A stretch of 9,495 bases of DNA from contig JACQXH010000153.1 of the NCBI GenBank assembly GCA_016208845.1, positions 1 to 9,495 on the forward strand. Direction: 5' to 3'. Source of the DNA: Nitrospirota bacterium (lineage in GTDB: Bacteria; Nitrospirota; Thermodesulfovibrionia; UBA6902; BMS3Bbin08). How positions within the stretch are numbered: position 1 is the stretch's first letter; each line of letters opens with the position of its first letter. The position numbers were made by a program, and so were the translations under genes. Below, piece by piece: positions 1-6,591 of this stretch. Under the pieces are notes generated by a model. That model was not told where the DNA came from and made no database searches. It saw nothing but the letters and a program-made list of their open reading frames with translations.

Positions 1-6
1 AAATCT

Positions 7-22
7 TTCTTTGTGCCTTTGT
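7..22. repeat. Diverged arm of the CACAGAG repeat family
   Basis: The 16 bases TTCTTTGTGCCTTTGT match TTCTCTGTGCCTCTGT at 600-615 at 14 of 16 positions. It looks like a degraded right arm of the same intergenic repeat; any left arm would lie outside the window. Confidence 0.45.
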
Positions 23-62
23 ATAAATTTGATTTTTGAGATTTAATTTTTGAATTTATTAT

Positions 63-494
63 ATGCGTCCGGATTGGGATAATTATTTCATAGAGATCGC
101 AAAGGTGGTTTCGTCGAGGTCGACGTGTCTGAGGAGAAGGTACGGTGCTGTCATCGTCAATGACCGTGTTATAGTCAGCACCGGCTACAACGGATCGCCG
201 CGCGGCCTGGACAACTGCGTTGACGTGCAGAAATGCAAAAGGATCGAGATGAATATTCCTTCCGGCGAGAGGTATGAATTATGTGAGGCGGTCCATGCCG
301 AACAGAATGCAATTATAAACGGCAGCCCTGAAAGGATGAAGGATGCGGTGATCTATATCGCCGGATTTGAAAATGACGGCAAGTTCGCAGATGCCCCGCC
401 ATGCAAACTCTGCTATCGGATGATCAGGAACGCCCAAATAAAAGTGATCATATATTTAAAAAATGACGGCAGTGTAGTACGGATGAAATTGTAA
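63..494 (+). CDS. dCMP deaminase (ComEB-like cytidine/deoxycytidylate deaminase)
   Basis: Zinc-dependent deaminase predicted to convert dCMP to dUMP in the cytosol, supplying thymidylate synthesis. The 143-residue protein has the family's active-site signature: HAEQNAI (His78 zinc ligand, Glu80 proton shuttle) and PCKLC (Cys114 and Cys117 zinc ligands). It also has the dCMP-deaminase elements RSTCLRRRYGAVIV near residues 19-32, GYNGSPRGL near 41-49, and a Cys-rich stretch (Cys52, Cys58, Cys74) around IPSGERYELC, where relatives bind a structural zinc. Length is normal for the bacterial family. The ATG is the first possible start after an in-frame TGA at 51-53; no clear Shine-Dalgarno sequence precedes it. 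The gene is bracketed by related TTCTYTGTGCCTYTGT repeats. Family assignment is secure; substrate dCMP rather than another cytidine compound is inferred from the motif set. Confidence 0.93.
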   Translation: MRPDWDNYFIEIAKVVSSRSTCLRRRYGAVIVNDRVIVSTGYNGSPRGLDNCVDVQKCKRIEMNIPSGERYELCEAVHAEQNAIINGSPERMKDAVIYIAGFENDGKFADAPPCKLCYRMIRNAQIKVIIYLKNDGSVVRMKL

Positions 495-505
495 TAGTAT
501 ATTTA

Positions 506-625
506 CCACAGAGGCACAGAGAAAATAAAAAATGAGAAATAAAACACAATGGATTGTTACTGCCCATCTCTTATTTCCTATTTCCTATTTCTTATTTGGT
601 TCTCTGTGCCTCTGTGTCTCCGTGG
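506..625. repeat. CACAGAG-family inverted-repeat element
   Basis: Arms 507-523 (CACAGAGGCACAGAGAA) and 600-616 are a perfect 17-bp inverted repeat. The right side continues to 625 with another CTCCGTGG unit, so the outer ends differ by one unit. The centre is A/T-rich and partly self-complementary: A-rich on the left, and on the right four heptamers of TATTTCC type at 572-599 (two exact, then TATTTCT and TATTTGG). The whole could fold as a long imperfect hairpin between the deaminase and cyclase genes. It may end transcription after the deaminase gene, but there is no classical stem plus T-run. It resembles a small non-coding mobile repeat and shares its arms with the elements at 7-22 and 4817-5004. 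Confidence 0.75.
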
Positions 626-723
626 CTAATCCTCTTATTCTTCTATCTGCCCTTCACATTTAATTTTCCCCGAAAAAAGCCGATAAGTAATATAATTATA
701 ATAATGACCACTGTTACGGATAT

Positions 724-2235
724 ATGAAGATATTCTATAAGTTATCAACAGTTTATTTTATTGGATTGAGTTTTGTGGTATTTTCCGTTCTGTTAGCTGT
801 CGTTTCTTTCAGCGACATATATTCGAGCACCGGGAATATCCTGAATTTGATCACTTCTCTTTCTTCTGAACAGAGACATCCTGCGGCTTCTTATCCCGCA
901 GCCAAATATTCTATAGCCGATATTAAAGCTATCAAAACAAGGGCGTATGTGTTTTTCTCTATTGCCTTATTTGTTTCTTCGGCAGGCGCCTTTATAATTT
1001 TTTATATATACCGGAAGAATATTATGAATCCGCTGCATCTGATAACAGTAGCGATCCAGGGGATGACCGATGGTAAATTCGACAAAGTCCCTGTAATAAA
1101 AAGCACTGAGATAGGAATGCTGGCGGACAAATTCAATTCCATGAGCCGGGCCTTAGAGGAAAAGATGCAGGCGCTCAGGGACGCGGTCAAACGAGAGCAA
1201 AAAGTTGTCAATAAACTGAATTTATTAAATGAGCTTAACAGTTCCCTTGTATTCAGGCTGAATATAAGTGAAGTTATGGAAACCATAATCCTGTTCAGCA
1301 GTCCGCTAATCAGATCAGAAATAAAGGCTGTTGCTATCTTCAACAGGCTTAATCACCAGATCACTCATTTTGTTTCGTCTCTAACAGGTGAGAGCGTGGA
1401 CCTTGCTGTTTTTACAAATAATATCATCCGTGAGTTTTCTCTAAATCACCGGATGCCCGTAAGAATGAGTAGCGTCTCTGAAAATGACAAATTCAGGGGC
1501 ATGATCGAGGGAGTAGACCTTGGAGTTGACAACTTTCTGGCGGTCCCGATAATAATTGATAAAGACATTCTCGGTGCCTTCATACTGATCAATAAAGCAG
1601 GAGAGACTGAATTTACAGACTATGACGAAGATACAGCGCTGAATATTTCTTTTCAGGCCGCTGCGGCCCTTGAAAAGGCCTTTTTTCATGAAAGAACTCT
1701 GGAACTTGCAAAAACAGATGGTTTGACAGGCCTTAATAATCACAGGACCTTTCATGAGGATTTAGAGAAAGAAGTTCAGAGGGCGAGGCGCTCCGGCAGG
1801 GACCTGTCGCTGCTATTGATTGATATAGATTACTTTAAGAAGTTCAATGATGCATTCGGGCATCAGGCCGGAGACAGCACCCTGAAAGAACTCGCGGATG
1901 TCCTGAATAAAAATTTGAGGAATATTGACTCAGCGGCGCGATACGGCGGAGAAGAATTTGCAATCATCCTTCCTGAGACATCACTCGCAGGCGCGGAGAA
2001 TACGGCAAAGAGAATAAGCGATGAAGCGAGAAACCATCCAATATATGCTACTTGTCATAAGATAAACCTGACCGTGAGCATTGGGGTCTCAACCTTTCCT
2101 GCCGATGCGGTTGATAAAGAGGGTTTGATAAAGGCCGCTGATGATGCTTTATATATGGCAAAAAGAAGCGGGAGAAACATGACATACACTTACCACCAAT
2201 ACAAAGTTGATTCTGCAGTAAAAGATATTGCATAA
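724..2235 (+). CDS. Membrane-bound diguanylate cyclase (HAMP-GAF-GGDEF)
   Basis: Predicted inner-membrane enzyme making c-di-GMP from two GTP. Domains in order: TM helix about 10-30; a short extracytoplasmic loop 31-74; TM helix about 75-97; HAMP linker about 98-150; coiled-coil about 143-170; a GAF-like sensor about 178-317; and a GGDEF domain about 330-490. The catalytic signature is GGEEF at 408-412, an active variant of GGDEF. Asp367 in LLIDIDYFKKFND is the expected metal ligand. An RNID motif at 399-402, five residues before GGEEF, fits the RxxD inhibitory site, so product feedback is likely. There is no EAL or HD-GYP domain, so no sign of c-di-GMP breakdown. The periplasmic loop is too small for a standard sensor domain, so the signal probably enters through GAF; its ligand is unknown. 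The ATG follows a weak GGA. The gene stands alone and converges on gyrB. Confidence 0.93.
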   Translation: MKIFYKLSTVYFIGLSFVVFSVLLAVVSFSDIYSSTGNILNLITSLSSEQRHPAASYPAAKYSIADIKAIKTRAYVFFSIALFVSSAGAFIIFYIYRKNIMNPLHLITVAIQGMTDGKFDKVPVIKSTEIGMLADKFNSMSRALEEKMQALRDAVKREQKVVNKLNLLNELNSSLVFRLNISEVMETIILFSSPLIRSEIKAVAIFNRLNHQITHFVSSLTGESVDLAVFTNNIIREFSLNHRMPVRMSSVSENDKFRGMIEGVDLGVDNFLAVPIIIDKDILGAFILINKAGETEFTDYDEDTALNISFQAAAALEKAFFHERTLELAKTDGLTGLNNHRTFHEDLEKEVQRARRSGRDLSLLLIDIDYFKKFNDAFGHQAGDSTLKELADVLNKNLRNIDSAARYGGEEFAIILPETSLAGAENTAKRISDEARNHPIYATCHKINLTVSIGVSTFPADAVDKEGLIKAADDALYMAKRSGRNMTYTYHQYKVDSAVKDIA

Positions 2236-2384
2236 CAATATTAATCCCCCAAAAAGCATTAGGAAAATCAGAAAGCAGGCAGAGGCGAGGCTGTCCGCCC
2301 CGGCGGATCCGCCGGGGCGGACAAAACCTGTATAAAGCAACAGGATCTCATAAGAAAATGCATCAGATAACCATGCAACTTATA
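2236..2384. other. Convergent intergenic gap between cyclase gene and gyrB
   Basis: The two flanking genes both end here. The gap holds the GC-rich perfect palindrome listed separately. A weak hairpin for the gyrB direction has 5-bp arms at 2359-2363 and 2373-2377, followed on the minus strand by TTTTCTT; it is a poor terminator candidate. No standard rho-independent terminator is visible for either gene. Confidence 0.5.
2292..2323. repeat. Perfect 32-bp GC-rich palindrome (REP/BIME-like)
   Basis: The left half TGTCCGCCCCGGCGGA (2292-2307) is followed directly by its exact reverse complement (2308-2323), with no loop bases. It is almost entirely G and C in an A/T-rich gap between convergent genes. 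It has no T-run on either side, so it is not a normal terminator, though as RNA it would form a strong hairpin and could protect both 3' ends. Such palindromes are often dispersed repeats; a RAYT gene elsewhere in the window makes REP-type origin possible, but nothing here shows that they belong together. Confidence 0.8.
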
Positions 2385-4769
2385 TCATATGTCCAAATTC
2401 CGCACTTCAAGGGCATGCTTTTCAATGAAAGCTTTTCTCGGCTCGACCTGGTCTCCCATAAGTGTGCTGAATATTTCTTCGGCCTTGATCGAATCTTCCA
2501 CGCTTACCTGAAGCAGGGTCCTCTTCTCCGGGTCCATTGTGGTCTCCCACAGCTGTGTGGGGTTCATCTCCCCCAATCCTTTGTAACGCTGAATGTATAT
2601 GCCTTTCTTGGCTATTGACAGAATAAAATTAAAGAGATCCCGTGAACTGCCAAACTCACGGGTTTCGCTGCTATGGATAACTTTATATGGCGGATGGCCG
2701 AGGCCCTTGAGTTCTGCAAATATCTTTTTCAGCTCTTTGAAGTCCGGGGATGCCAGAAAATCCTCGTCAATGGTTAATGCGAGTCCTGCCCGCTCCATTT
2801 CGATCCGGTGGGATTGATGTTCCTCATCAATCTTTGTTTCTTCAGATAAATCAGGGAATTCTTTCCGGAGTTTCTTTATGAGTTCATTGATCTCCTTTTT
2901 GTTTTTCAGAAGGTCCTTGTTTAGCTCATAATGGAGGAGGGCTTTAATTAATGCCGTGTCATTTTTCCTCTTGGCAAACCATTCGAGGAGCCTTTCGAAT
3001 TTTGAGAGATTCTTGATATGAGGCATTATCGCCTTGCCGGTAAGATGTTTGCCGTTATGTATCTCGATCTCATCGACTGCAAGCTCGAACAGCATGTTCT
3101 CAAGCATGCCCTCGTTCTGTATGTAGCGTTCTGACTTACCCTTTTTAACCCTGAAGAGAGGAGGCTGCGCGATATAAAGATAGCCTTTTTCGATGACCTG
3201 CGGCATCTGCCTGAAAAAAAATGTGAGGAGCAAAGTCCTTATATGCGCACCGTCGACATCGGCGTCAGTCATGATGATAATTTTGTGATACCTCGTTTTA
3301 TTGATATCAAAATCTTCGGTCCCTATACCGGTGCCGAGCGCAGTTATTAATATCCTTATTTCATCAGAGCCTAACATTTTATCAAACCGGGCTTTTTCCA
3401 CATTCAATATCTTGCCTTTTAAAGGAAGTATAGCCTGATTGTGCCTTTGTCTTCCCTGCTTTGCAGAGCCCCCTGCGGAATCACCCTCGACAATAAATAA
3501 TTCGCTGAACTGGGGGTCTTTTTCAGCGCAATCTGCAAGCTTTCCGGGGAGCCCCGTGTCTTCAAGAGCGCCTTTTCTTCTTGTAAGCTCCCTTGCTTTT
3601 CTGGCTGCTTCCCGTGCGCGCGCGGCCTGTACAGCCTTTTCAATTATCTTTCTGACTACCGAAGGGTTCTGCTCGAAGTATGTGCCGAGCGCATCATTTA
3701 CAACAGATTCAACAATTCCTTTCATCTCGCTGTTGCCCAGTTTTGTCTTGGTCTGTCCTTCAAATTGCGGATTAGGAAGTTTGACACTGATAATTGCGGT
3801 CAACCCCTCTCTTATGTCATCACCGGTGATAGATTCCTTTTCTCCTTTTATCAGGCCGGAGGATACAGCATAGCTGTTGGAGGTTCTTGTGAGAGCTGAT
3901 TTGAATCCGGCAAGATGGCTTCCGCCTTCTTTCGTATTGATGTTGTTTGCAAAGGAGTAAAGGGTTTCAGTGTAGCTGTCATTATATTGCAACGCCACTT
4001 CTACTGTATTGCCGTCTTTTTCTTTAGTTATGTATATCGGCGGATGCAGGACGGTCGTGCTTTTGTTCAAGTGCTCGACAAAAGAGACGACCCCGCCCTC
4101 ATAAAAAAAAGTCTCTTTTTTATTTGTGCGTTCATCGCTGATCGTAATTGTCAATCCCTTGTTCAAAAAGGCAAGTTCCCTGAATCTGTTGACGAGCGTG
4201 TCATAATGAAAATCACTCGTATCAAATACCTCGCTGTCAGGCTTAAACGTTATTTTCGTCCCCTTGCTCCTTGTCTTTCCGACCTGAGTAAGAGGACCTG
4301 CGGGCACACCGCGCTTGAAATGCTGTTCCCACACCTGGCCGTTCTGTTTTATCTCGAGGTCCAGCCATTCAGAAAGGGCATTGACAACTGAAACGCCGAC
4401 ACCGTGAAGCCCCCCTGATATTTTATATGCCTTGCTTTCGAACTTCCCTCCGGCATGGAGTTCTGTGAGCGCTATTTCAGCCGCCGTCCTGCCGTCCGGG
4501 TCGCCGGGATGAACACCTGTCGGGATACCCCTGCCGTTGTCAACAACCGTTATGCTTTCTTCGGTATGAATAGTAATGCCGATATTATCACAATAGCCTG
4601 CGAGCGCTTCATCAACGCTGTTGTCCACTACTTCATAGACGAGATGATGAAGTCCTTCGGTGCTTGTATTGCCTATATACATGGCAGGCCTCATCCTGAC
4701 GCCCTCAAGGCCTTTCAGGACTTTTATTTCTTCAGCGCCGTAGTCTTGTTCGTTTATTTTCTCTGACAT
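2385..4769 (-). CDS. gyrB: DNA gyrase subunit B
   Basis: ATPase subunit of DNA gyrase, which with GyrA introduces negative supercoils. The N-terminal GHKL ATPase shows the MYIGNT region (30-35), Glu46 as likely general base with Asn50, DNGRGIP (77-83), GGLHGVG (119-125) and the QTK loop (339-341). The transducer domain follows. The TOPRIM domain shows EGDSAGG (428-434, Glu428) and the acidic DADVD (502-506) for metal binding, and the C-terminus has RYKGLGEMNPTQLWETTM. The 794 residues include the extra segment between TOPRIM and tail (about 565-720) found in long Gram-negative GyrB and absent from the roughly 640-residue form. GyrB rather than ParE fits the length and its place after dnaA and dnaN. 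Start ATG at 4769 has a good AAAGGA with 5 bases of spacing. No gyrA is present in the window. Confidence 0.98.
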   Translation of the reverse strand: MSEKINEQDYGAEEIKVLKGLEGVRMRPAMYIGNTSTEGLHHLVYEVVDNSVDEALAGYCDNIGITIHTEESITVVDNGRGIPTGVHPGDPDGRTAAEIALTELHAGGKFESKAYKISGGLHGVGVSVVNALSEWLDLEIKQNGQVWEQHFKRGVPAGPLTQVGKTRSKGTKITFKPDSEVFDTSDFHYDTLVNRFRELAFLNKGLTITISDERTNKKETFFYEGGVVSFVEHLNKSTTVLHPPIYITKEKDGNTVEVALQYNDSYTETLYSFANNINTKEGGSHLAGFKSALTRTSNSYAVSSGLIKGEKESITGDDIREGLTAIISVKLPNPQFEGQTKTKLGNSEMKGIVESVVNDALGTYFEQNPSVVRKIIEKAVQAARAREAARKARELTRRKGALEDTGLPGKLADCAEKDPQFSELFIVEGDSAGGSAKQGRQRHNQAILPLKGKILNVEKARFDKMLGSDEIRILITALGTGIGTEDFDINKTRYHKIIIMTDADVDGAHIRTLLLTFFFRQMPQVIEKGYLYIAQPPLFRVKKGKSERYIQNEGMLENMLFELAVDEIEIHNGKHLTGKAIMPHIKNLSKFERLLEWFAKRKNDTALIKALLHYELNKDLLKNKKEINELIKKLRKEFPDLSEETKIDEEHQSHRIEMERAGLALTIDEDFLASPDFKELKKIFAELKGLGHPPYKVIHSSETREFGSSRDLFNFILSIAKKGIYIQRYKGLGEMNPTQLWETTMDPEKRTLLQVSVEDSIKAEEIFSTLMGDQVEPRKAFIEKHALEVRNLDI

Positions 4770-4816
4770 TTATTTCCTTTCCAGACAAAATTGTAAAATC
4801 TTTAATTTCCAATAAA

Positions 4817-5004
4817 ACCACAGAGACCACAGAGATTTTATTATGTTAATAAAAAAATATTCGCAATCGGTTCTCTCTGTGTTCTCATGAAAAGAAATCA
4901 TTTGTTGCGCTATATTATATTCGCTTATTGAGTGCACAGAGGAAAAAGAATTTATGTTTTTATTTTCTTTTTAATCAATATGTCTTCTCTGTGTACTCTG
5001 TGGT
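4817..5004. repeat. CACAGAG-family inverted repeats in the dnaN-gyrB gap
   Basis: The outer arms ACCACAGAGACCACAGAGA (4817-4835) and the reverse complement of 4986-5004 match at 17 of 19 positions. Inside are two more copies: TCTCTGTG at 4874-4881, which pairs with 4828-4835, and CACAGAG at 4935-4941, which pairs with 4987-4993. The block therefore looks like two head-to-tail elements of about 70 bp, or one nested element of about 190 bp. It fills most of the 253-bp gap between the stop of dnaN and the start of gyrB, the place where recF often sits. The sequence is A/T-rich with no open reading frame of note. Confidence 0.75.
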
Positions 5005-5022
5005 GAATCTTTTATCTTAGTA

Positions 5023-6129
5023 CTATATCCTCATAGGCATAATGACGCATTTGTGCCCTTCTTCTCCTATTTCCCTTAGAAGTGTCGGACTCAGGGGGTC
5101 CTGCACTTCAATGCCGACTGCCTCTCCGTCCATTATCTGGATCGCATCAAGGAGGTAGCGGGCATTAAATCCTATGGAAATAGGTTCTCCCTTGTACTGG
5201 ACCGCTATTTCCTCTCTTGCCTCTCCTATATCGGGATTAATGGAGATCAGCGTTGCCTTGCCGGGCTCCAGATCAAACCGGACCGCATGGGTTTTCTCCC
5301 TGCTCATTATTGAGGTTCTTCTCAGCGATTTTGTAAAAGCGACCTTTTCTACTGTCGCTTTTTTCTCATTGTCCTTCGGAATTACCTGGTCATAATTCGG
5401 GTATGTGCCTTCAATAAGTCTTGAGGTAAGAACAATATCCTCGACCATAAAGAAAATATGGTTCTTATCGAGACCAATAGAGATCTCCCCTTCGTTTTCA
5501 TCGAGGAGGCGTTTTAGCTCAACGGCCGCCTTTTTGGGGAGAATAAGCTTTTTCTCTTCAGCCACTTTGCCGATTATATCCTTAGCAATAAATGCGAGCC
5601 TGTGACCGACGGTGCCTACGACCCTTAATTCGATGTTTTTCTTTTTAGGAAGAAAATGCAGGAGAAGTCCATTCAGGGTATATCTCGTATCACTGTCTCC
5701 TGTCGCATAAACAGTTTTATCGATCATTGTTTTTAACGTCTTTGCGCTTATTTTTATCTCCTCTGAACGATTTACCTGGGGCAAGGTCGGATACTCTCCT
5801 TCCGGGAGCCCCATTAATTTGAACGTGCTCTTTCCGGATGAGACCTTCAGCCAGTTGTTTTCCTGAGACTCCAGTAATATTTTATCTTCGACCTCCCTGA
5901 CTATCTCAAAAAGCTTTTTTGCAGGTATGCAGAGACTGCCTTTTTCCAGGATCTCTGCTTTAAGGGGGCCTGTAAAGGCTATATCAAGGTCAGTGGCGAT
6001 TATAGATGCTGTTTTGTCTGCCTTAAGCAAGAAATGGCTGAGAATGGGCATAGTAGTTTTCTTTTCTGCTATGCCCTGTATGTTCTGTAATGCCTGCTGC
6101 AGCTCTTCCCTTTCAACCTTCAGCTTCAT
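5023..6129 (-). CDS. dnaN: DNA polymerase III sliding clamp (beta subunit)
   Basis: Ring-shaped homodimeric processivity clamp that tethers DNA polymerase III and other clamp-binding proteins to DNA. The 368 residues are full family length and cover the three clamp folds. Recognisable segments are the N-terminus MKLKVEREELQQAL, KTTMPIL (24-30), DTRYTLNGLLLHF (147-159), YPNYDQVIP (243-251) and the C-terminal CVIMPMRI, which lines the partner-binding pocket. One oddity: the usual TDGHRLA is TVGHRLA here (Val174, codon GTC instead of GAC). The ATG at 6129 is preceded by a very G-rich ribosome site, GAGGGGG, 5 bases upstream. It is second in the dnaA-dnaN-gyrB cluster, 69 bp after the dnaA stop, and the spacing suggests co-transcription with dnaA. 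Confidence 0.98.
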   Translation of the reverse strand: MKLKVEREELQQALQNIQGIAEKKTTMPILSHFLLKADKTASIIATDLDIAFTGPLKAEILEKGSLCIPAKKLFEIVREVEDKILLESQENNWLKVSSGKSTFKLMGLPEGEYPTLPQVNRSEEIKISAKTLKTMIDKTVYATGDSDTRYTLNGLLLHFLPKKKNIELRVVGTVGHRLAFIAKDIIGKVAEEKKLILPKKAAVELKRLLDENEGEISIGLDKNHIFFMVEDIVLTSRLIEGTYPNYDQVIPKDNEKKATVEKVAFTKSLRRTSIMSREKTHAVRFDLEPGKATLISINPDIGEAREEIAVQYKGEPISIGFNARYLLDAIQIMDGEAVGIEVQDPLSPTLLREIGEEGHKCVIMPMRI

Positions 6130-6150
6130 AATAACCCCCTCAATAATTAA

Positions 6151-6188
6151 CGATTTAAACGGTTTAAACGGTTCAAACCGTTTAAACG
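6151..6188. repeat. GTTTAAAC palindrome cluster between dnaA and dnaN
   Basis: Arms GTTTAAACGGTT (6162-6173) and AACCGTTTAAAC (6176-6187) are perfectly complementary with only CA between them. A further near-copy, CGATTTAAAC, precedes them, giving three TTTAAAC cores about 9 to 12 bases apart. The structure is A/T-rich with a GGTT/AACC centre and is not followed by a T-run in the dnaN direction, so it is a poor terminator. It could be an RNA-processing hairpin between cistrons, a protein-binding array or a dispersed repeat. Confidence 0.7.
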
Positions 6189-6198
6189 ACTTTATTCT

Positions 6199-6591
6199 CT
6201 ATGAATAACTCTTTATTTTCTTTATAAGGTAATCGATCTTCCCGCTAAAATCCTCGTCTTTCTTCTTCCTCTCCTCAACCTGTTTGCACGCATGTATGAC
6301 GGTTGAGTGGTCCTTGCCTCCAAAGTTCTTGCCTATCTCAGACAGTGAGGACTCGGTGAGGATCTTGCTAAGGTACATGGCGATCTGCCTCGGGAAGGCT
6401 ATATCCCTGGTCCTTTTCTTTGTCTTTATGTCCTGCGTCTTGATTCCGAAATATTCGCAGACAGTCTTCTGAATAGATTCAATGCTTAATGGACGTTCCT
6501 CATCATGGATCAAATCCTTTAGAACGTCTTTGACCATGTCAACATTTATTGCCCTGCCTGACAGGGAGGAATGCGCGCCGAGCCTTATCAT
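6199..6591 (-). CDS. dnaA: DnaA C-terminal fragment (domain IV, DNA-binding)
   Basis: Separated 3' part of the replication initiator gene. The 130 residues hold the end of domain III and the helix-turn-helix domain IV that binds DnaA boxes, including the signature IGKNFGGKDHSTVIHACKQV (about 84-103) and the basic RQIAMYL helix. Homology to DnaA begins upstream of the ATG: in the same frame the DNA reads TKTNIRDLEAC before MIRL, matching the sensor 2 region (NVRELEGAL in E. coli). An in-frame TAA at 6625-6627 blocks extension further upstream. The ATG overlaps the stop of the N-terminal fragment as ATGA, with TTGAGG six bases before it, so reinitiation would be possible. That arrangement is probably accidental, because the bases encode conserved DnaA residues. 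Read as the 3' portion of a dnaA broken by an internal deletion. Confidence 0.9.
   Translation of the reverse strand: MIRLGAHSSLSGRAINVDMVKDVLKDLIHDEERPLSIESIQKTVCEYFGIKTQDIKTKKRTRDIAFPRQIAMYLSKILTESSLSEIGKNFGGKDHSTVIHACKQVEERKKKDEDFSGKIDYLIKKIKSYS

Noticed and set aside
505..625. CRISPR array
   Set aside because: The repeats are inverted arms and short heptamers without regular unique spacers, and no cas gene is present.
691..702. TATAAT sequences upstream of the cyclase gene as a promoter
   Set aside because: Two overlapping TATAAT matches occur in an A/T-rich run but no acceptable -35 lies at the right distance.
742..750. TTATCAACA near the start of the cyclase gene as a DnaA box
   Set aside because: A single near-match inside coding sequence is expected by chance.
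1002..1755. Minus-strand open frames at 1002-1343 and 1441-1755
   Set aside because: They lie wholly inside the cyclase gene, resemble no family I know, and the plus-strand frame has clear HAMP, GAF and GGDEF domains.
2292..2323. Rho-independent terminator
   Set aside because: The stem is strong but neither strand has a T-run after it.
2048..2340. Minus-strand frames over the cyclase end and the palindrome
   Set aside because: Composition and content show no protein family; overlap with the GGDEF domain explains them.
3439..4391. Plus-strand open frames of 144 and 158 codons opposite gyrB
   Set aside because: They are antisense to strongly conserved GyrB motifs, have no recognisable domains and show no ribosome sites that stand out.
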